Assembly (NCBI RefSeq): GCF_000621805.1
Contig: NZ_JHXH01000003.1
Location: 124,001-188,000 of the forward strand
Length of the DNA stretch: 64,000 nt
DNA from: Ruminococcus sp. FC2018
GTDB taxonomy: Bacteria; Bacillota; Clostridia; Oscillospirales; Ruminococcaceae
Direction of reading: 5' to 3'
Positions 45,880 to 53,608 of this stretch are shown here, piece after piece. How positions within the stretch are numbered: position 1 is the first letter of the stretch; each line of letters begins with the position of its first letter. The notes under the pieces were generated by a model, which did not search any database, had not been told where the DNA came from, and worked only from the letters and a program-made list of their open reading frames with translations. The position numbers and the translations under genes were made by a program.

Positions 45880-46506
45880 ATGATCGATATGATAAAGATC
45901 GGCAAATTCATCAGTCAGTGCCGAAAAGAAAAAGGACTCACTCAGGCACAGCTTGCAGAGAAGTTCGGCATCACCGACAGAGCTGTTTCCAAATGGGAAA
46001 CAGGAAAGAGCATTCCCGATGCGTCGATAATGCTTGAGCTTTGCGCAGAGCTTGGGATAAGTGTCAACGAACTGCTCAGCGGGGAAAAACTAAACGATAT
46101 GACAAACTATAATGAACAAGCAGAGAAAAACCTGCTTGACCTCAAAGAGAGAGAGGAAAAGGCAAGCAGAAATATGCTCACGATGGAAGTAGTCATCGGT
46201 TTCATCTCAACAGCCGCATTTCTTGCACTTTTGCTGTTCGGGGTCTTTGCGCCGGGGCTTTCACAGGTATGGCGTATCGTACCGTGCATTATCGGAGCTA
46301 TTATCTTTGCGGTGTCGATGCACGTTTGCATAAAGATAGAGCAGACCGCAGGCTACTATGAGTGTCCGCACTGCAAGCACACTTTCGTGCCGACACTGAA
46401 GCAGACCTATATGGCTCAGCATATCGGCAGAACAAGAAAAATGAGATGTCCGCACTGCCACGAAAAAGGCTGGTGCAAAAAAGTGCTCACAAAGAACGAA
46501 GAATAA
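45880..46506 (+). CDS. XRE-type regulator with membrane and zinc-ribbon tail
   Basis: The start MIDMIKIGKFISQCRKEKGL (208 residues) has AAAGGAGG about 10 nt upstream. The N-terminal helix-turn-helix (about 6-60) has LTQAQLAEKFGITDRAVSKWE and KSIPDASIMLELCAELGISV. Two membrane helices (about 104-126 and 132-152) follow, then a zinc ribbon of CPHC...CPHC type (about 162-196). The fusion of DNA-binding, membrane and zinc parts suggests a membrane-tethered regulator of the ABC genes that follow. Confidence 0.85.
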   Translation: MIDMIKIGKFISQCRKEKGLTQAQLAEKFGITDRAVSKWETGKSIPDASIMLELCAELGISVNELLSGEKLNDMTNYNEQAEKNLLDLKEREEKASRNMLTMEVVIGFISTAAFLALLLFGVFAPGLSQVWRIVPCIIGAIIFAVSMHVCIKIEQTAGYYECPHCKHTFVPTLKQTYMAQHIGRTRKMRCPHCHEKGWCKKVLTKNEE

Positions 46507-46532
46507 ATAAAGAATAATCGGAGGAAACAACT

Positions 46533-46766
46533 ATGAACATTTTAGCAGAGATAAAAAACTTTGAGGACCTTAAAGAATATTTGCCGTTTATCATTCCGCT
46601 GTGCGTTTTGCAGTTCGGACTGATGATCGCCGCACTTGTCAGCATTTTCAGGCACAAAACATATAAAACAGGCAACAGAGCAGTCTGGGTAGTGATCACG
46701 CTGCTTGTCAGCATGGTAGGACCTATCCTCTATTTCGTGCTCGGCAAAACTGACGAGGAAGAATAA
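46533..46766 (+). CDS. YxlE-like small membrane protein (PLDc_N domain)
   Basis: The 77-residue protein has two membrane helices and the motif RAVWVVITLLVSMVGPILYF, typical of the PLDc_N domain found in YxlE. In Bacillus yxlE precedes yxlF and yxlG, which encode an ABC transporter; the same order is seen here. GGAGG lies 9 nt before the ATG. The stop is adjacent to the next ATG. Confidence 0.85.
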   Translation: MNILAEIKNFEDLKEYLPFIIPLCVLQFGLMIAALVSIFRHKTYKTGNRAVWVVITLLVSMVGPILYFVLGKTDEEE

Positions 46767-47663
46767 ATGAACGTGCTTGAAATTAAAGACCTGCACAAAA
46801 GCTTCGGCTCAAAGACGGTGCTTGACGGCTTGACCTTTTCGGTAAGCGAGGGCAGCGTATTTGGCTTTATCGGCAGAAACGGCGCAGGCAAAACAACTAC
46901 AATGAAAATAATCCTCGGTCTGCTGCAAGCCGACAGCGGTGAGGTCACCGTCTGCGGCGAGAAAGTGACTTACGGCAGCACGGCAGCGAACAGATTCATA
47001 GGGTATCTGCCAGACGTGCCGGAATTCTACGGATACATGACGGCGAGGGAATATCTGAAGCTGTGCGGCGAGGTCACGGGAATGAAACAAAGCGAGATAA
47101 AGTCACGCTCCGCCGAACTTCTGGAGCTTGTCGGACTTGCAGGCGAAAAGCACCGCATCAAAGGTTATTCCCGAGGAATGAAACAGCGTCTTGGAATTGC
47201 GCAGGCGCTTATCAACAAGCCGCGTCTGCTAATCTGCGACGAGCCGACATCGGCTCTCGACCCCGTCGGCAGAAAAGAGATACTTGAAATAATCCGCTCT
47301 GCAAAGGGCGAGACCAGCGTCATTTTTTCAACACACATCCTTTCGGACGTTGAAAAGATTTGCGATGATACCGCCATACTCGAAAAGGGCAGGACTGCTC
47401 TGTGCGGCACCGTCAGCGAGCTGAAGGCAAAGCGCTCGGGCAGCGATGTGCAGATAGTGCCTGCAAATGCGGGCGATACCGAAAAGGCTGCAAAGCTGCT
47501 CGGCGGCGAGGCGCAAAGCGGCACTGTTATAGTCAGAAATGCATCACAGGAAAAGATGCTGAGCATACTCAAAATAATAAGCGAAAACAGGATCGCCGTG
47601 CAGAAAATCGAGCACACCGAGCCTGACCTTGAACAGCTTTTTATGGAGGTGATCGGCAAATGA
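46767..47663 (+). CDS. ABC transporter ATPase (YxlF-like)
   Basis: The 298 residues contain Walker A GRNGAGKTT, Q-loop, signature YSRGMKQRLGIAQAL, Walker B LLICDEPTSALDPVG and H-loop FSTHILSDVEKICD. Paired with the permease at 47660. No ribosome binding site is obvious, so translation is probably coupled to the preceding gene. Confidence 0.93.
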   Translation: MNVLEIKDLHKSFGSKTVLDGLTFSVSEGSVFGFIGRNGAGKTTTMKIILGLLQADSGEVTVCGEKVTYGSTAANRFIGYLPDVPEFYGYMTAREYLKLCGEVTGMKQSEIKSRSAELLELVGLAGEKHRIKGYSRGMKQRLGIAQALINKPRLLICDEPTSALDPVGRKEILEIIRSAKGETSVIFSTHILSDVEKICDDTAILEKGRTALCGTVSELKAKRSGSDVQIVPANAGDTEKAAKLLGGEAQSGTVIVRNASQEKMLSILKIISENRIAVQKIEHTEPDLEQLFMEVIGK

Positions 47664-48430
47664 ACGGCTTTTCACCCTTTCTGAAAAAGGAGTTTTTCGA
47701 GCTTTACCGCAAGGGCAGACTGCTGCTTTTCGGTATACTCTTTGTATTCTTCGGCATCGAAGCGCCTGCGCTGGCAAAGCTCACCCCTGCGCTTTTTAAA
47801 TTGATGTCTGACGAGTTCGAGCAGCAGGGCGTTATCGTCAAAGACGTGACCTCGACCGCTGCGGTCTCGTGGGATCAGTTCTTCGGGAACCTGCCTGTCA
47901 TACTGATTGTTTTTGTGATAGTCTTTGCATCAAGCGTCACAAGCGAGTTTTCAAGCGGCAGCATTATACCGCTTCTCACCAAAGGACTTTCGCGCACCGC
48001 CTTTATGCTCTCAAAGCTCACAAGCGCACTGATAACATGGTCTGCGGGGCTGTGGCTGTGCTTTGGCATAACCTACGCCTACACTGCGTATTACTGGAAG
48101 GATGACTCTGTGCAGAGCCTTATCCCGACTCTGCTGCTGTGGTGGCTGTTCTCGGTAATGGTGATATGCCTGATGTACTTTTTCGCATCGTTTGCACAAA
48201 CGCACATTCAGGTGATGATAGGCACGGGCTGCGTCGTTTTCGTGATGTCGGTGATCGGTGTTGCCGATCCGGTCAAGAAATATCTTCCGTCAACTCTTAC
48301 AGACAGTATGAATTTCTGCACCGGCGCACAAAGCATTTCAACGATAATCCCCGCAATAGTAATCACCACGCTGGTGACCGTATGCTCTGTGGTGTTCAGT
48401 TTAGTGCTTATCGGAAAAAGAAAAGTTTAA
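47660..48430 (+). CDS. ABC-2 type permease (YxlG-like)
   Basis: The 256-residue protein overlaps the ATPase gene by 4 nt. It begins MNGFSPFLKKEFFELYRKGR, has six predicted membrane helices and the ABC-2 permease motif FASSVTSEFSSGSIIPLLTK, then LSRTAFMLSKLTSALI. Likely exports an unknown substrate, perhaps an antimicrobial, given the Bacillus sigY context of the homologues; no substrate gene is present. Confidence 0.88.
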   Translation: MNGFSPFLKKEFFELYRKGRLLLFGILFVFFGIEAPALAKLTPALFKLMSDEFEQQGVIVKDVTSTAAVSWDQFFGNLPVILIVFVIVFASSVTSEFSSGSIIPLLTKGLSRTAFMLSKLTSALITWSAGLWLCFGITYAYTAYYWKDDSVQSLIPTLLLWWLFSVMVICLMYFFASFAQTHIQVMIGTGCVVFVMSVIGVADPVKKYLPSTLTDSMNFCTGAQSISTIIPAIVITTLVTVCSVVFSLVLIGKRKV

Positions 48431-48485
48431 AAAAACAATTCTGCAAAATAATTACGCTTTTGGTTCTATTTTTTGGAATTTTGGT

Positions 48486-48515
48486 ATTGCAATAGATTTT
48501 AATATGTGTTATAAT
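48486..48515 (+). promoter_or_regulatory. Promoter upstream of the four-hairpin array
   Basis: TTGCAA (48487-48492) and TATAAT (48510-48515), spacer 17 nt. The -10 box is also the first half of a 12-bp inverted repeat. Confidence 0.7.
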
Positions 48516-48679
48516 TAATGTGTCCTTAATAACCGCTGTCAAGCGGTTATTGCCCCGAACTGCGTTCGGGGAGCGCAAATTCTTAACATAATAGGGAATT
48601 TGCGCATCACATTTCTTGATGTCAAGCTCATTTTTGCCCTAAAGGGCAAATCAGAGTGCAAGAAAAAACATTAATTATA
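48510..48679 (+). repeat. Four-hairpin array with 12-bp terminal inverted repeats
   Basis: TATAATTAATGT (48510-48521) and ACATTAATTATA (48668-48679) are perfect inverted repeats. Between them four consecutive perfect hairpins occur: AATAACCGCT/AGCGGTTATT (48528-48551), CCCCGAAC/GTTCGGGG (48553-48571), GCGCAAATTC/GAATTTGCGC (48573-48605) and TTTGCCC/GGGCAAA (48633-48650). There is no coding frame. It may be a mobile palindromic element (MITE-like), a structured leader of the next gene, or a stable RNA. Confidence 0.65.
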
Positions 48680-48718
48680 GCTAGACATTTTATAAACTAA
48701 GGAAGTGCCATTCTCATT

Positions 48719-49060
48719 ATGATAAAAAAATCTATTACAGCCCTGCTCACGTGTGCAGCGATGTGCCTTGCGCTGACCAGCTGCGGTGACGAGTCTCAAT
48801 ATTCGGGAAAGCTGCAGACTTATTCCATAGCTTCTCAGCAAACCACCACCAATAACAGCTCAAAGAAGGACGACAGCTCAAAGGCAGCTACCACCAAAAA
48901 GACAACTACCACCAAAAAGACAACTACCACCCAGGAGTCAACTACAACTACCACTACAACTTCTGCCACCACCACTACCCAGTGGGCGCAGCCTACCGAG
49001 CAGTGGACTACCCAGTGGACACAGCCTGTATACACCCAGCCTCAGCTGTATTATCAGTAA
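48719..49060 (+). CDS. Threonine-rich predicted lipoprotein
   Basis: The 113-residue product has a lipoprotein signal with LTSC (cysteine near residue 22), then a low-complexity region of KKTTTT and TTTT runs (about 55-85) and a Trp/Gln/Thr tail. The nearest AAGGA is 17 nt from the ATG, so the start is uncertain. The sequence would form an extended, possibly glycosylated stalk on the cell surface. It lies downstream of the four-hairpin array. Confidence 0.65.
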   Translation: MIKKSITALLTCAAMCLALTSCGDESQYSGKLQTYSIASQQTTTNNSSKKDDSSKAATTKKTTTTKKTTTTQESTTTTTTTSATTTTQWAQPTEQWTTQWTQPVYTQPQLYYQ

Positions 49061-49138
49061 GATCTCAGCGGCGGATATCTGAACGCTTGGTAGATAACGT
49101 GGTGAAAAATACAACAAAATACTACATATGGTATAAAA

Positions 49139-49170
49139 AAGCGGTGGAAAAATCTGCCGCTATTTTTTTT
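49139..49170 (+). terminator. Terminator after the first lipoprotein
   Basis: AGCGG/CCGCT stem with a 12-nt loop followed by ATTTTTTTT. Confidence 0.6.
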
Positions 49171-49180
49171 GAAAAAAGGC

Positions 49181-49209
49181 TTGCAAAATGCGAAACTATG
49201 TGTTATAAT
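49181..49209 (+). promoter_or_regulatory. Promoter of the second lipoprotein gene
   Basis: TTGCAA (49181-49186) and TATAAT (49204-49209), spacer 17 nt. Confidence 0.75.
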
Positions 49210-49267
49210 GTGACTTACAACGACGTAAAAAACCTTATGAGATACAGATATTTAAGGGAGTGTAAAA

Positions 49268-49843
49268 ATGAAAACAACAAAACTTTTTGCTTCGATCTTG
49301 TCTGCAAGTCTGGCACTTTGCCTTTTCTCGGGCTGTGCAAAAGACACCACCAGCGACAAGGGTTCTCCCGATGTTGAGGAGATCGAGGTGATCCGCACGG
49401 TTGATTCCCAGGGCGAGGACGTAAAGCAGACCGACAAGAAGGGCGAATGGAACGTTGATCTTCCCCAGGCTCAGAGCCAGGTCACAACCACTGCAAAGAG
49501 TGCTGAGACCAAAAAGGAAGAGACTGCCACAACCACAAAGAAGTCTACCATAGCTCAGCAGATGGAATCTGCTACACAGCAGAGCACACAGCAGCAGGTT
49601 TGGACACAGCAGACACAGGAAAGCTCAAGGACTTATGCGGCAACTACCACCAAGGCGGCAGCAGCTACTACCACAAAGGCGACAACAAAAGCAACTACAA
49701 AAGCTACTACCAAGGCGACTACCAAGGCGACTACCAAGGCGACTGTAAGAACAACCACGAGAGCCACTACCACGACAAGGGCTACCACAAAGGCTACCGA
49801 GGCGACCACAAAGGCAGGAACCGTCTGGACGGGTATTTCCTAA
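49268..49843 (+). CDS. Threonine-rich lipoprotein with TKAT repeats
   Basis: The 191-residue protein has a lipoprotein signal with FSGC (cysteine at about 23), a charged linker, then Gln/Ser and Thr-rich sequence with repeated T-K-A-T units (about 135-157) and R-A-T units. AAGGGAG lies 7-9 nt before the ATG. The tail suggests a surface stalk or mucin-like glycosylated region. It is the second such gene in tandem (see 48719), probably a duplication. Confidence 0.7.
   Translation: MKTTKLFASILSASLALCLFSGCAKDTTSDKGSPDVEEIEVIRTVDSQGEDVKQTDKKGEWNVDLPQAQSQVTTTAKSAETKKEETATTTKKSTIAQQMESATQQSTQQQVWTQQTQESSRTYAATTTKAAAATTTKATTKATTKATTKATTKATTKATVRTTTRATTTTRATTKATEATTKAGTVWTGIS
49666..49746 (+). repeat. 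Tandem 12-nt repeats in the lipoprotein gene
   Basis: About six copies of a 12-nt unit of the form ACNAARGCNACT code for T-K-A-T. The best-conserved copies read ACCAAGGCGACT three times. Length may vary by slippage. Confidence 0.75.
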
Positions 49844-49855
49844 TTACATACATCC

Positions 49856-49885
49856 TGCGGCAGGAATTTTCCTGCCGCTTTTTTG
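49856..49885 (+). terminator. Terminator after the second lipoprotein
   Basis: GCGGCAGGAA (49857-49866) pairs with TTCCTGCCGC (49869-49878), followed by TTTTTT. Confidence 0.88.
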
Positions 49886-49915
49886 TACCCAAAATTTTTT
49901 GAGCTCAAAAAAGAA

Positions 49916-49958
49916 AAGCCCTCCCCTGTCCGTTTACAGACAAGAGAGGGCGCTTTTT
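49916..49958 (-). terminator. Terminator of serS
   Basis: On the minus strand GCCCTC pairs with GAGGGC around a TGTCTG/CGGACA inner stem, followed by TTTTCTTTTTT. Confidence 0.75.
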
Positions 49959-50004
49959 TCAATAAGGGATATCGTCCCGTTATTCAAGCACGACCGGTCA
50001 TATC

Positions 50005-51288
50005 TTACTTTGAAAGCTTGTCCTTTCCACCCATGTACATTCTCAAAGGCTCGGGGATAGCTACGCTGCCATCGGCTTGGAGATTGTTCTCCAAAAATGC
50101 GATAAGCATTCTCGGAGGCGCAACAACGGTGTTGTTAAGAGTGTGTGCAAAATACTTCTGTCCGTCTGCACCCTTTATCCTTATGGCAAGTCTTCTTGCC
50201 TGTGCGTCGCCCAGATTTGAGCAGGAGCCTACCTCAAAGTACTTCTGCTGTCTTGGACTCCACGCCTCAACGTCACAGCTCTTCACCTTCAGATCTGCAA
50301 GGTCGCCCGAGCAGCATTCCAGAGTTCTTACCGGGATATCAAGGCTGCGGAAGAAGTCAACGCTGTTCTGCCACAGCTTATCATACCACGCCATTGAATC
50401 CTCAGGCTTGCAGACAACGATCATTTCCTGTTTTTCAAACTGGTGTATCCTATATACCCCACGTTCCTCAATGCCGTGTGCACCCACCTCTTTTCTGAAG
50501 CATGGCGAATAGCTTGTCAGCGTCTTGGGAAGCTCGCTCTCGGGGGTGATGGTATCAATGAACTTGCCTATCATGGAATGTTCCGATGTACCGATAAGAT
50601 AAAGGTCCTCCCCCTCGATCTTGTACATCATGTTCTCCATTTCCGCAAAGCTCATAACGCCTGTAACAACGTCGGAACGGATCATAAACGGGGGAACGTA
50701 GTATGTGAATCCCCTGTCGATCATAAAATCTCTTGCATAGGAAAGAATTGCAGAGTGAAGTCTTGCAATGTCGCCCTTGAGGTAGTAAAAACCGTTGCCC
50801 GATGTTCTTCTTGCAGCGTCAAGGTCGATACCGTCAAACTTCTCCATAATGTCAACGTGATACGGTACCTCAAAATCAGGCACAACAGGCTCGCCAAAAC
50901 GCTGGATCTCAACGTTCTCGCTGTCGTCCTTGCCGATAGGCACGCTGTCATCGATAATATTAGGGATGACCAGCATTCTCTCACGGATCTGAGATTCGTA
51001 GATGGTCTCGTCCTTTTCCAGCTGCTCAAGCTCTGCACCGATAGCGGTCACCTCGGCTTTTACCTTTTCCGCCTCGTCCTTGAGACCCTTGCCCATAAGA
51101 CCGCCGATCTCCTTGGACATTACCTTTCTCTTATTGCGCAACTCGTCGCATCTTGTCTTGGCTGCTCTGAACTTTGTGTCAAGCTCCAGCACCTCGTCAA
51201 CAAGCACCAGCTTTTCATCCTGGAACTTCTTTCTAATGTTTTCCTTAACAAGCTCCGGATTTGTACGCACCAGTTTTATATCCAGCAT
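50005..51288 (-). CDS. serS: Serine-tRNA ligase
   Basis: Class II synthetase for tRNA(Ser). The 427 residues have the N-terminal coiled coil (about 28-105), motif 2 with SYSPCFRKEVGAHGIEERG and YRIHQFEKQEMI, and motif 3 near GDAQARRLAIRIKG. GTSEHSMIGKF replaces the common TAEVPLT, as in many Firmicute enzymes. The ATG follows AGGAGAGG. Confidence 0.96.
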   Translation of the reverse strand: MLDIKLVRTNPELVKENIRKKFQDEKLVLVDEVLELDTKFRAAKTRCDELRNKRKVMSKEIGGLMGKGLKDEAEKVKAEVTAIGAELEQLEKDETIYESQIRERMLVIPNIIDDSVPIGKDDSENVEIQRFGEPVVPDFEVPYHVDIMEKFDGIDLDAARRTSGNGFYYLKGDIARLHSAILSYARDFMIDRGFTYYVPPFMIRSDVVTGVMSFAEMENMMYKIEGEDLYLIGTSEHSMIGKFIDTITPESELPKTLTSYSPCFRKEVGAHGIEERGVYRIHQFEKQEMIVVCKPEDSMAWYDKLWQNSVDFFRSLDIPVRTLECCSGDLADLKVKSCDVEAWSPRQQKYFEVGSCSNLGDAQARRLAIRIKGADGQKYFAHTLNNTVVAPPRMLIAFLENNLQADGSVAIPEPLRMYMGGKDKLSK

Positions 51289-51305
51289 ATTTTTCCTCTC
51301 CTTTT

Positions 51306-51320
51306 GTCTGCCGGGCAGAC
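51306..51320 (-). other. GTCTGCC hairpin before serS
   Basis: GTCTGCC/GGCAGAC (minus strand 51320-51306), a nearly perfect palindrome just before the serS ribosome binding site, with the same stem as in the PFOR leader. No T-box features are seen (no specifier loop, no conserved T-box sequence in the short 5' region). Confidence 0.4.
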
Positions 51321-51344
51321 TTTTCTTAATAAAAATACACTAAT

Positions 51345-51373
51345 AATATACCACCAATATGCCTTTTTGTCAA
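51345..51373 (-). promoter_or_regulatory. Promoter of serS
   Basis: TTGACA (51373-51368) and TATATT (51350-51345), spacer 17 nt. Confidence 0.8.
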
Positions 51374-51465
51374 CAACGACCCCCTGTTTCCAAAGTTATA
51401 CGCCTCCCTTAAACATATGGTAATAATTTTTTTGCCGCAAGTTCAAAATTTCATTTAAAAAGTGC

Positions 51466-51494
51466 TTTATTTTTCGTAAAAAATGTAATATAAT
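51466..51494 (+). promoter_or_regulatory. Promoter of murC-lexA
   Basis: TATAAT (51489-51494) is perfect; the -35 TTTATT (51466-51471) at 17 nt is weak. A candidate LexA box starts 6 nt after the -10. Confidence 0.6.
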
Positions 51495-51500
51495 AGAGGT

Positions 51501-51512
51501 GAACAAATATTC
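51501..51512 (+). promoter_or_regulatory. Candidate LexA box
   Basis: GAACAAATATTC has the GAAC-N4-GTTC form of Firmicute SOS boxes with one mismatch (A for G). It overlaps the transcription start of the murC-lexA promoter, where a repressor would block initiation. Evidence is motif plus lexA in the same unit; not proven. Confidence 0.5.
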
Positions 51513-51535
51513 GAATCTGAAGCGAGGTCTTTTCC

Positions 51536-52969
51536 ATGATAAATGACGAGATCCTGAAAAATATTGAGCGTGTGCATTTTATCGGCATAGGCGGCTCGGG
51601 AATGTACCCGATCGTGCAGATCTTTCACAGCAAAGGATATAAAATAACCGGTTCGGACAACAACGAGACCGAGACCCTTGATGCAGTACGCAAAATGGGC
51701 ATTCAGGTCTTTATGGGACAAAGAGCCGAAAATATAGGCGATGCTCAGCTTATAATTTACACCGCCGCAATAATGGCGGATAACCCGGAGCTTATCTCGG
51801 CTAAGCAAGCCGAAAAGGAAGGCAGAGCTTATGTCTGCGAGAGAGCGGATATCCTGGGGCTTATCACAGGCTGGTACGAGGATGCGGTGTGCGTTTGCGG
51901 GACCCACGGTAAGACTACCACCTCTTCAATGCTCACACAGATATTCCTGGACGAGGGAGTTGACCTTTCCTGCGTTATCGGAGGCAAGCTGCCAAGCATT
52001 AACGGCTCAGGCAGAAGCGGCTCCAGCAGCATTATGGTCTGCGAGTCCTGTGAGTATCAGGACCATTTCCTCAAATTCCACCCGGACGTTGCGGTTATAC
52101 TCAACGTTGATGCGGATCACCTGGAATATTTCAAGAACATTGAAAACATTATAAAGAGCTTTAACGTCTTTGCGCAAAAAACCACCAAGTGCATAATCTT
52201 CAACGGCGACGACGAAAACTCCCACAAGGCAGTTGACGGCGTGGACAAGGAAAAGATAACCTTCGGCTTTGACAAAAGCAACGATTACAGCGCAGTTATC
52301 CTGAATAAAAAGGGCTTAAAAACAGAGTTCGAGGTTTACTGCAAGCAGGATATGCAGCCCAGAAAAATGGCTATACACGTTCCCGGCGACCACAACGTGC
52401 TCAACGCCCTGGCGGCGATCGCTGCGGCAAGGTACGAGGGAGTGTCCTGGGAGGGCATCCGCAAGGGGCTTGACAGTTTTTTCGGCGCAGTAAGACGTTT
52501 TCAGAAGATAGACGAGGTAAAGGGCGTGACAATAGTTGACGATTACGCTCACCACCCCAAGGAGATAGAATGTACTCTAAAAGCCGCAAAGGGACTTGAC
52601 TTCAACAGAGTCTGGGCGGTGTTCCAGCCATTCACCTATTCAAGGACAAAGATACTTATGGACGATTTTGTAAGTGCCCTTGAGATAGCTGATACTGCGG
52701 TCATAACCGATATTATGGGCAGCCGTGAGAAAAACACAGACGGCATTTATGCCGAGATGCTAGGCGAGAGGATAAAAGATTCGGTTTATTTTCTCACCGA
52801 CCATGAGCTTGTGGACAAGCAGACTGCTCAGCAGAAGGAATACAACTTCATGCAGTGTGTGGACTATATTGCTCAAAATGCACAGCAGGGCGATCTGGTG
52901 ATAACGCTGGGCTGCGGAGATGTATACAAGCTGGCGAAGATGCTGGCACAGAAGCTGAAGCAAATGTGA
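51536..52969 (+). CDS. murC: UDP-N-acetylmuramate-L-alanine ligase
   Basis: First amino acid addition to the peptidoglycan precursor. The 477 residues contain the N-terminal VHFIGIGGSGMYPI (UDP-binding), the ATP site CGTHGKTTTSSML (about 121-133), CESCEYQDHFLKF, DADHLEYF and VDDYAHHPKEIECTL. GAGG lies 8 nt before the ATG. It is followed by lexA after 22 nt. Confidence 0.96.
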   Translation: MINDEILKNIERVHFIGIGGSGMYPIVQIFHSKGYKITGSDNNETETLDAVRKMGIQVFMGQRAENIGDAQLIIYTAAIMADNPELISAKQAEKEGRAYVCERADILGLITGWYEDAVCVCGTHGKTTTSSMLTQIFLDEGVDLSCVIGGKLPSINGSGRSGSSSIMVCESCEYQDHFLKFHPDVAVILNVDADHLEYFKNIENIIKSFNVFAQKTTKCIIFNGDDENSHKAVDGVDKEKITFGFDKSNDYSAVILNKKGLKTEFEVYCKQDMQPRKMAIHVPGDHNVLNALAAIAAARYEGVSWEGIRKGLDSFFGAVRRFQKIDEVKGVTIVDDYAHHPKEIECTLKAAKGLDFNRVWAVFQPFTYSRTKILMDDFVSALEIADTAVITDIMGSREKNTDGIYAEMLGERIKDSVYFLTDHELVDKQTAQQKEYNFMQCVDYIAQNAQQGDLVITLGCGDVYKLAKMLAQKLKQM

Positions 52970-52991
52970 TTTTGCCGAAAGGACAGAAAAC

Positions 52992-53579
52992 ATGACTCTT
53001 AACGAAACCGAAAAAAAGGTATATGATTTTATAAGAGACAGTATCGAAAAGGGGTATCCTCCAACGGTGAGAGAGATATGCTCAAAGATGGATTTCAGAT
53101 CCACCTCCACCGCTCACAGATACATCAATTCCCTTGCCGATAAAGGTCTTATAGAAAAAGGCAGCAATCAGAACAGAGCCATACGACTGGCAGGCAGAGG
53201 CGCAGTACGAGTCCCTGTGGTGGGGCGTGTCACTGCGGGAAAGCCTATAACTGCCATTGAGGACATTACGGATTATGTGAGCTTTGTTCCACAGAAAAGC
53301 TATCAGAACGAATTGTTCGCTTTGAACGTAAAAGGCGAATCCATGATAAACGCTGCGATCCTTGACGGCGACACGGTTATCGTGGAGCAGACACCGTATG
53401 CGGAAAACGGCGAGATAGTTGTGGCACTTGTGGACGGGTCAGATGCCACGGTAAAGAGATTTTTCAAGGAAAAAGGTCATTTCCGCCTTCAGCCGGAAAA
53501 CGACACTATGGAGCCTATAATCTCGGACAATGTCCAGATAATGGGCAAGGTCGTAGCTGTAATGAGATATATCCAATAA
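52992..53579 (+). CDS. lexA: LexA repressor
   Basis: Controls the SOS response; RecA filaments trigger self-cleavage. The winged helix (about 1-65) includes GYPPTVREICSKMDFRSTST. The cleavage bond is A82-G83 (VTAGKPI), the catalytic dyad S117 (KGESMINA) and K155 (DATVKRF), with the usual spacing of 38. 195 residues. AAAGGA is 9 nt before the ATG. Confidence 0.97.
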   Translation: MTLNETEKKVYDFIRDSIEKGYPPTVREICSKMDFRSTSTAHRYINSLADKGLIEKGSNQNRAIRLAGRGAVRVPVVGRVTAGKPITAIEDITDYVSFVPQKSYQNELFALNVKGESMINAAILDGDTVIVEQTPYAENGEIVVALVDGSDATVKRFFKEKGHFRLQPENDTMEPIISDNVQIMGKVVAVMRYIQ

Positions 53580-53608
53580 AAACAATTATTATTTAGGAGT
53601 GCATCGAT

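Noticed and set aside
49666-49746. Possible CRISPR-like repeats
   Set aside because: Units are 12 nt, directly adjacent with no spacers, and in frame with the lipoprotein gene.
49600-49902. Alternative frame with Tyr/Lys/Gly repeats across the second lipoprotein
   Set aside because: It is the +1 reading of the TKAT minisatellite and lacks a start signal; it runs through the terminator.
51289-51350. Possible T-box riboswitch before serS
   Set aside because: The leader is only about 50 nt and has no specifier stem, T-box sequence or terminator pair.
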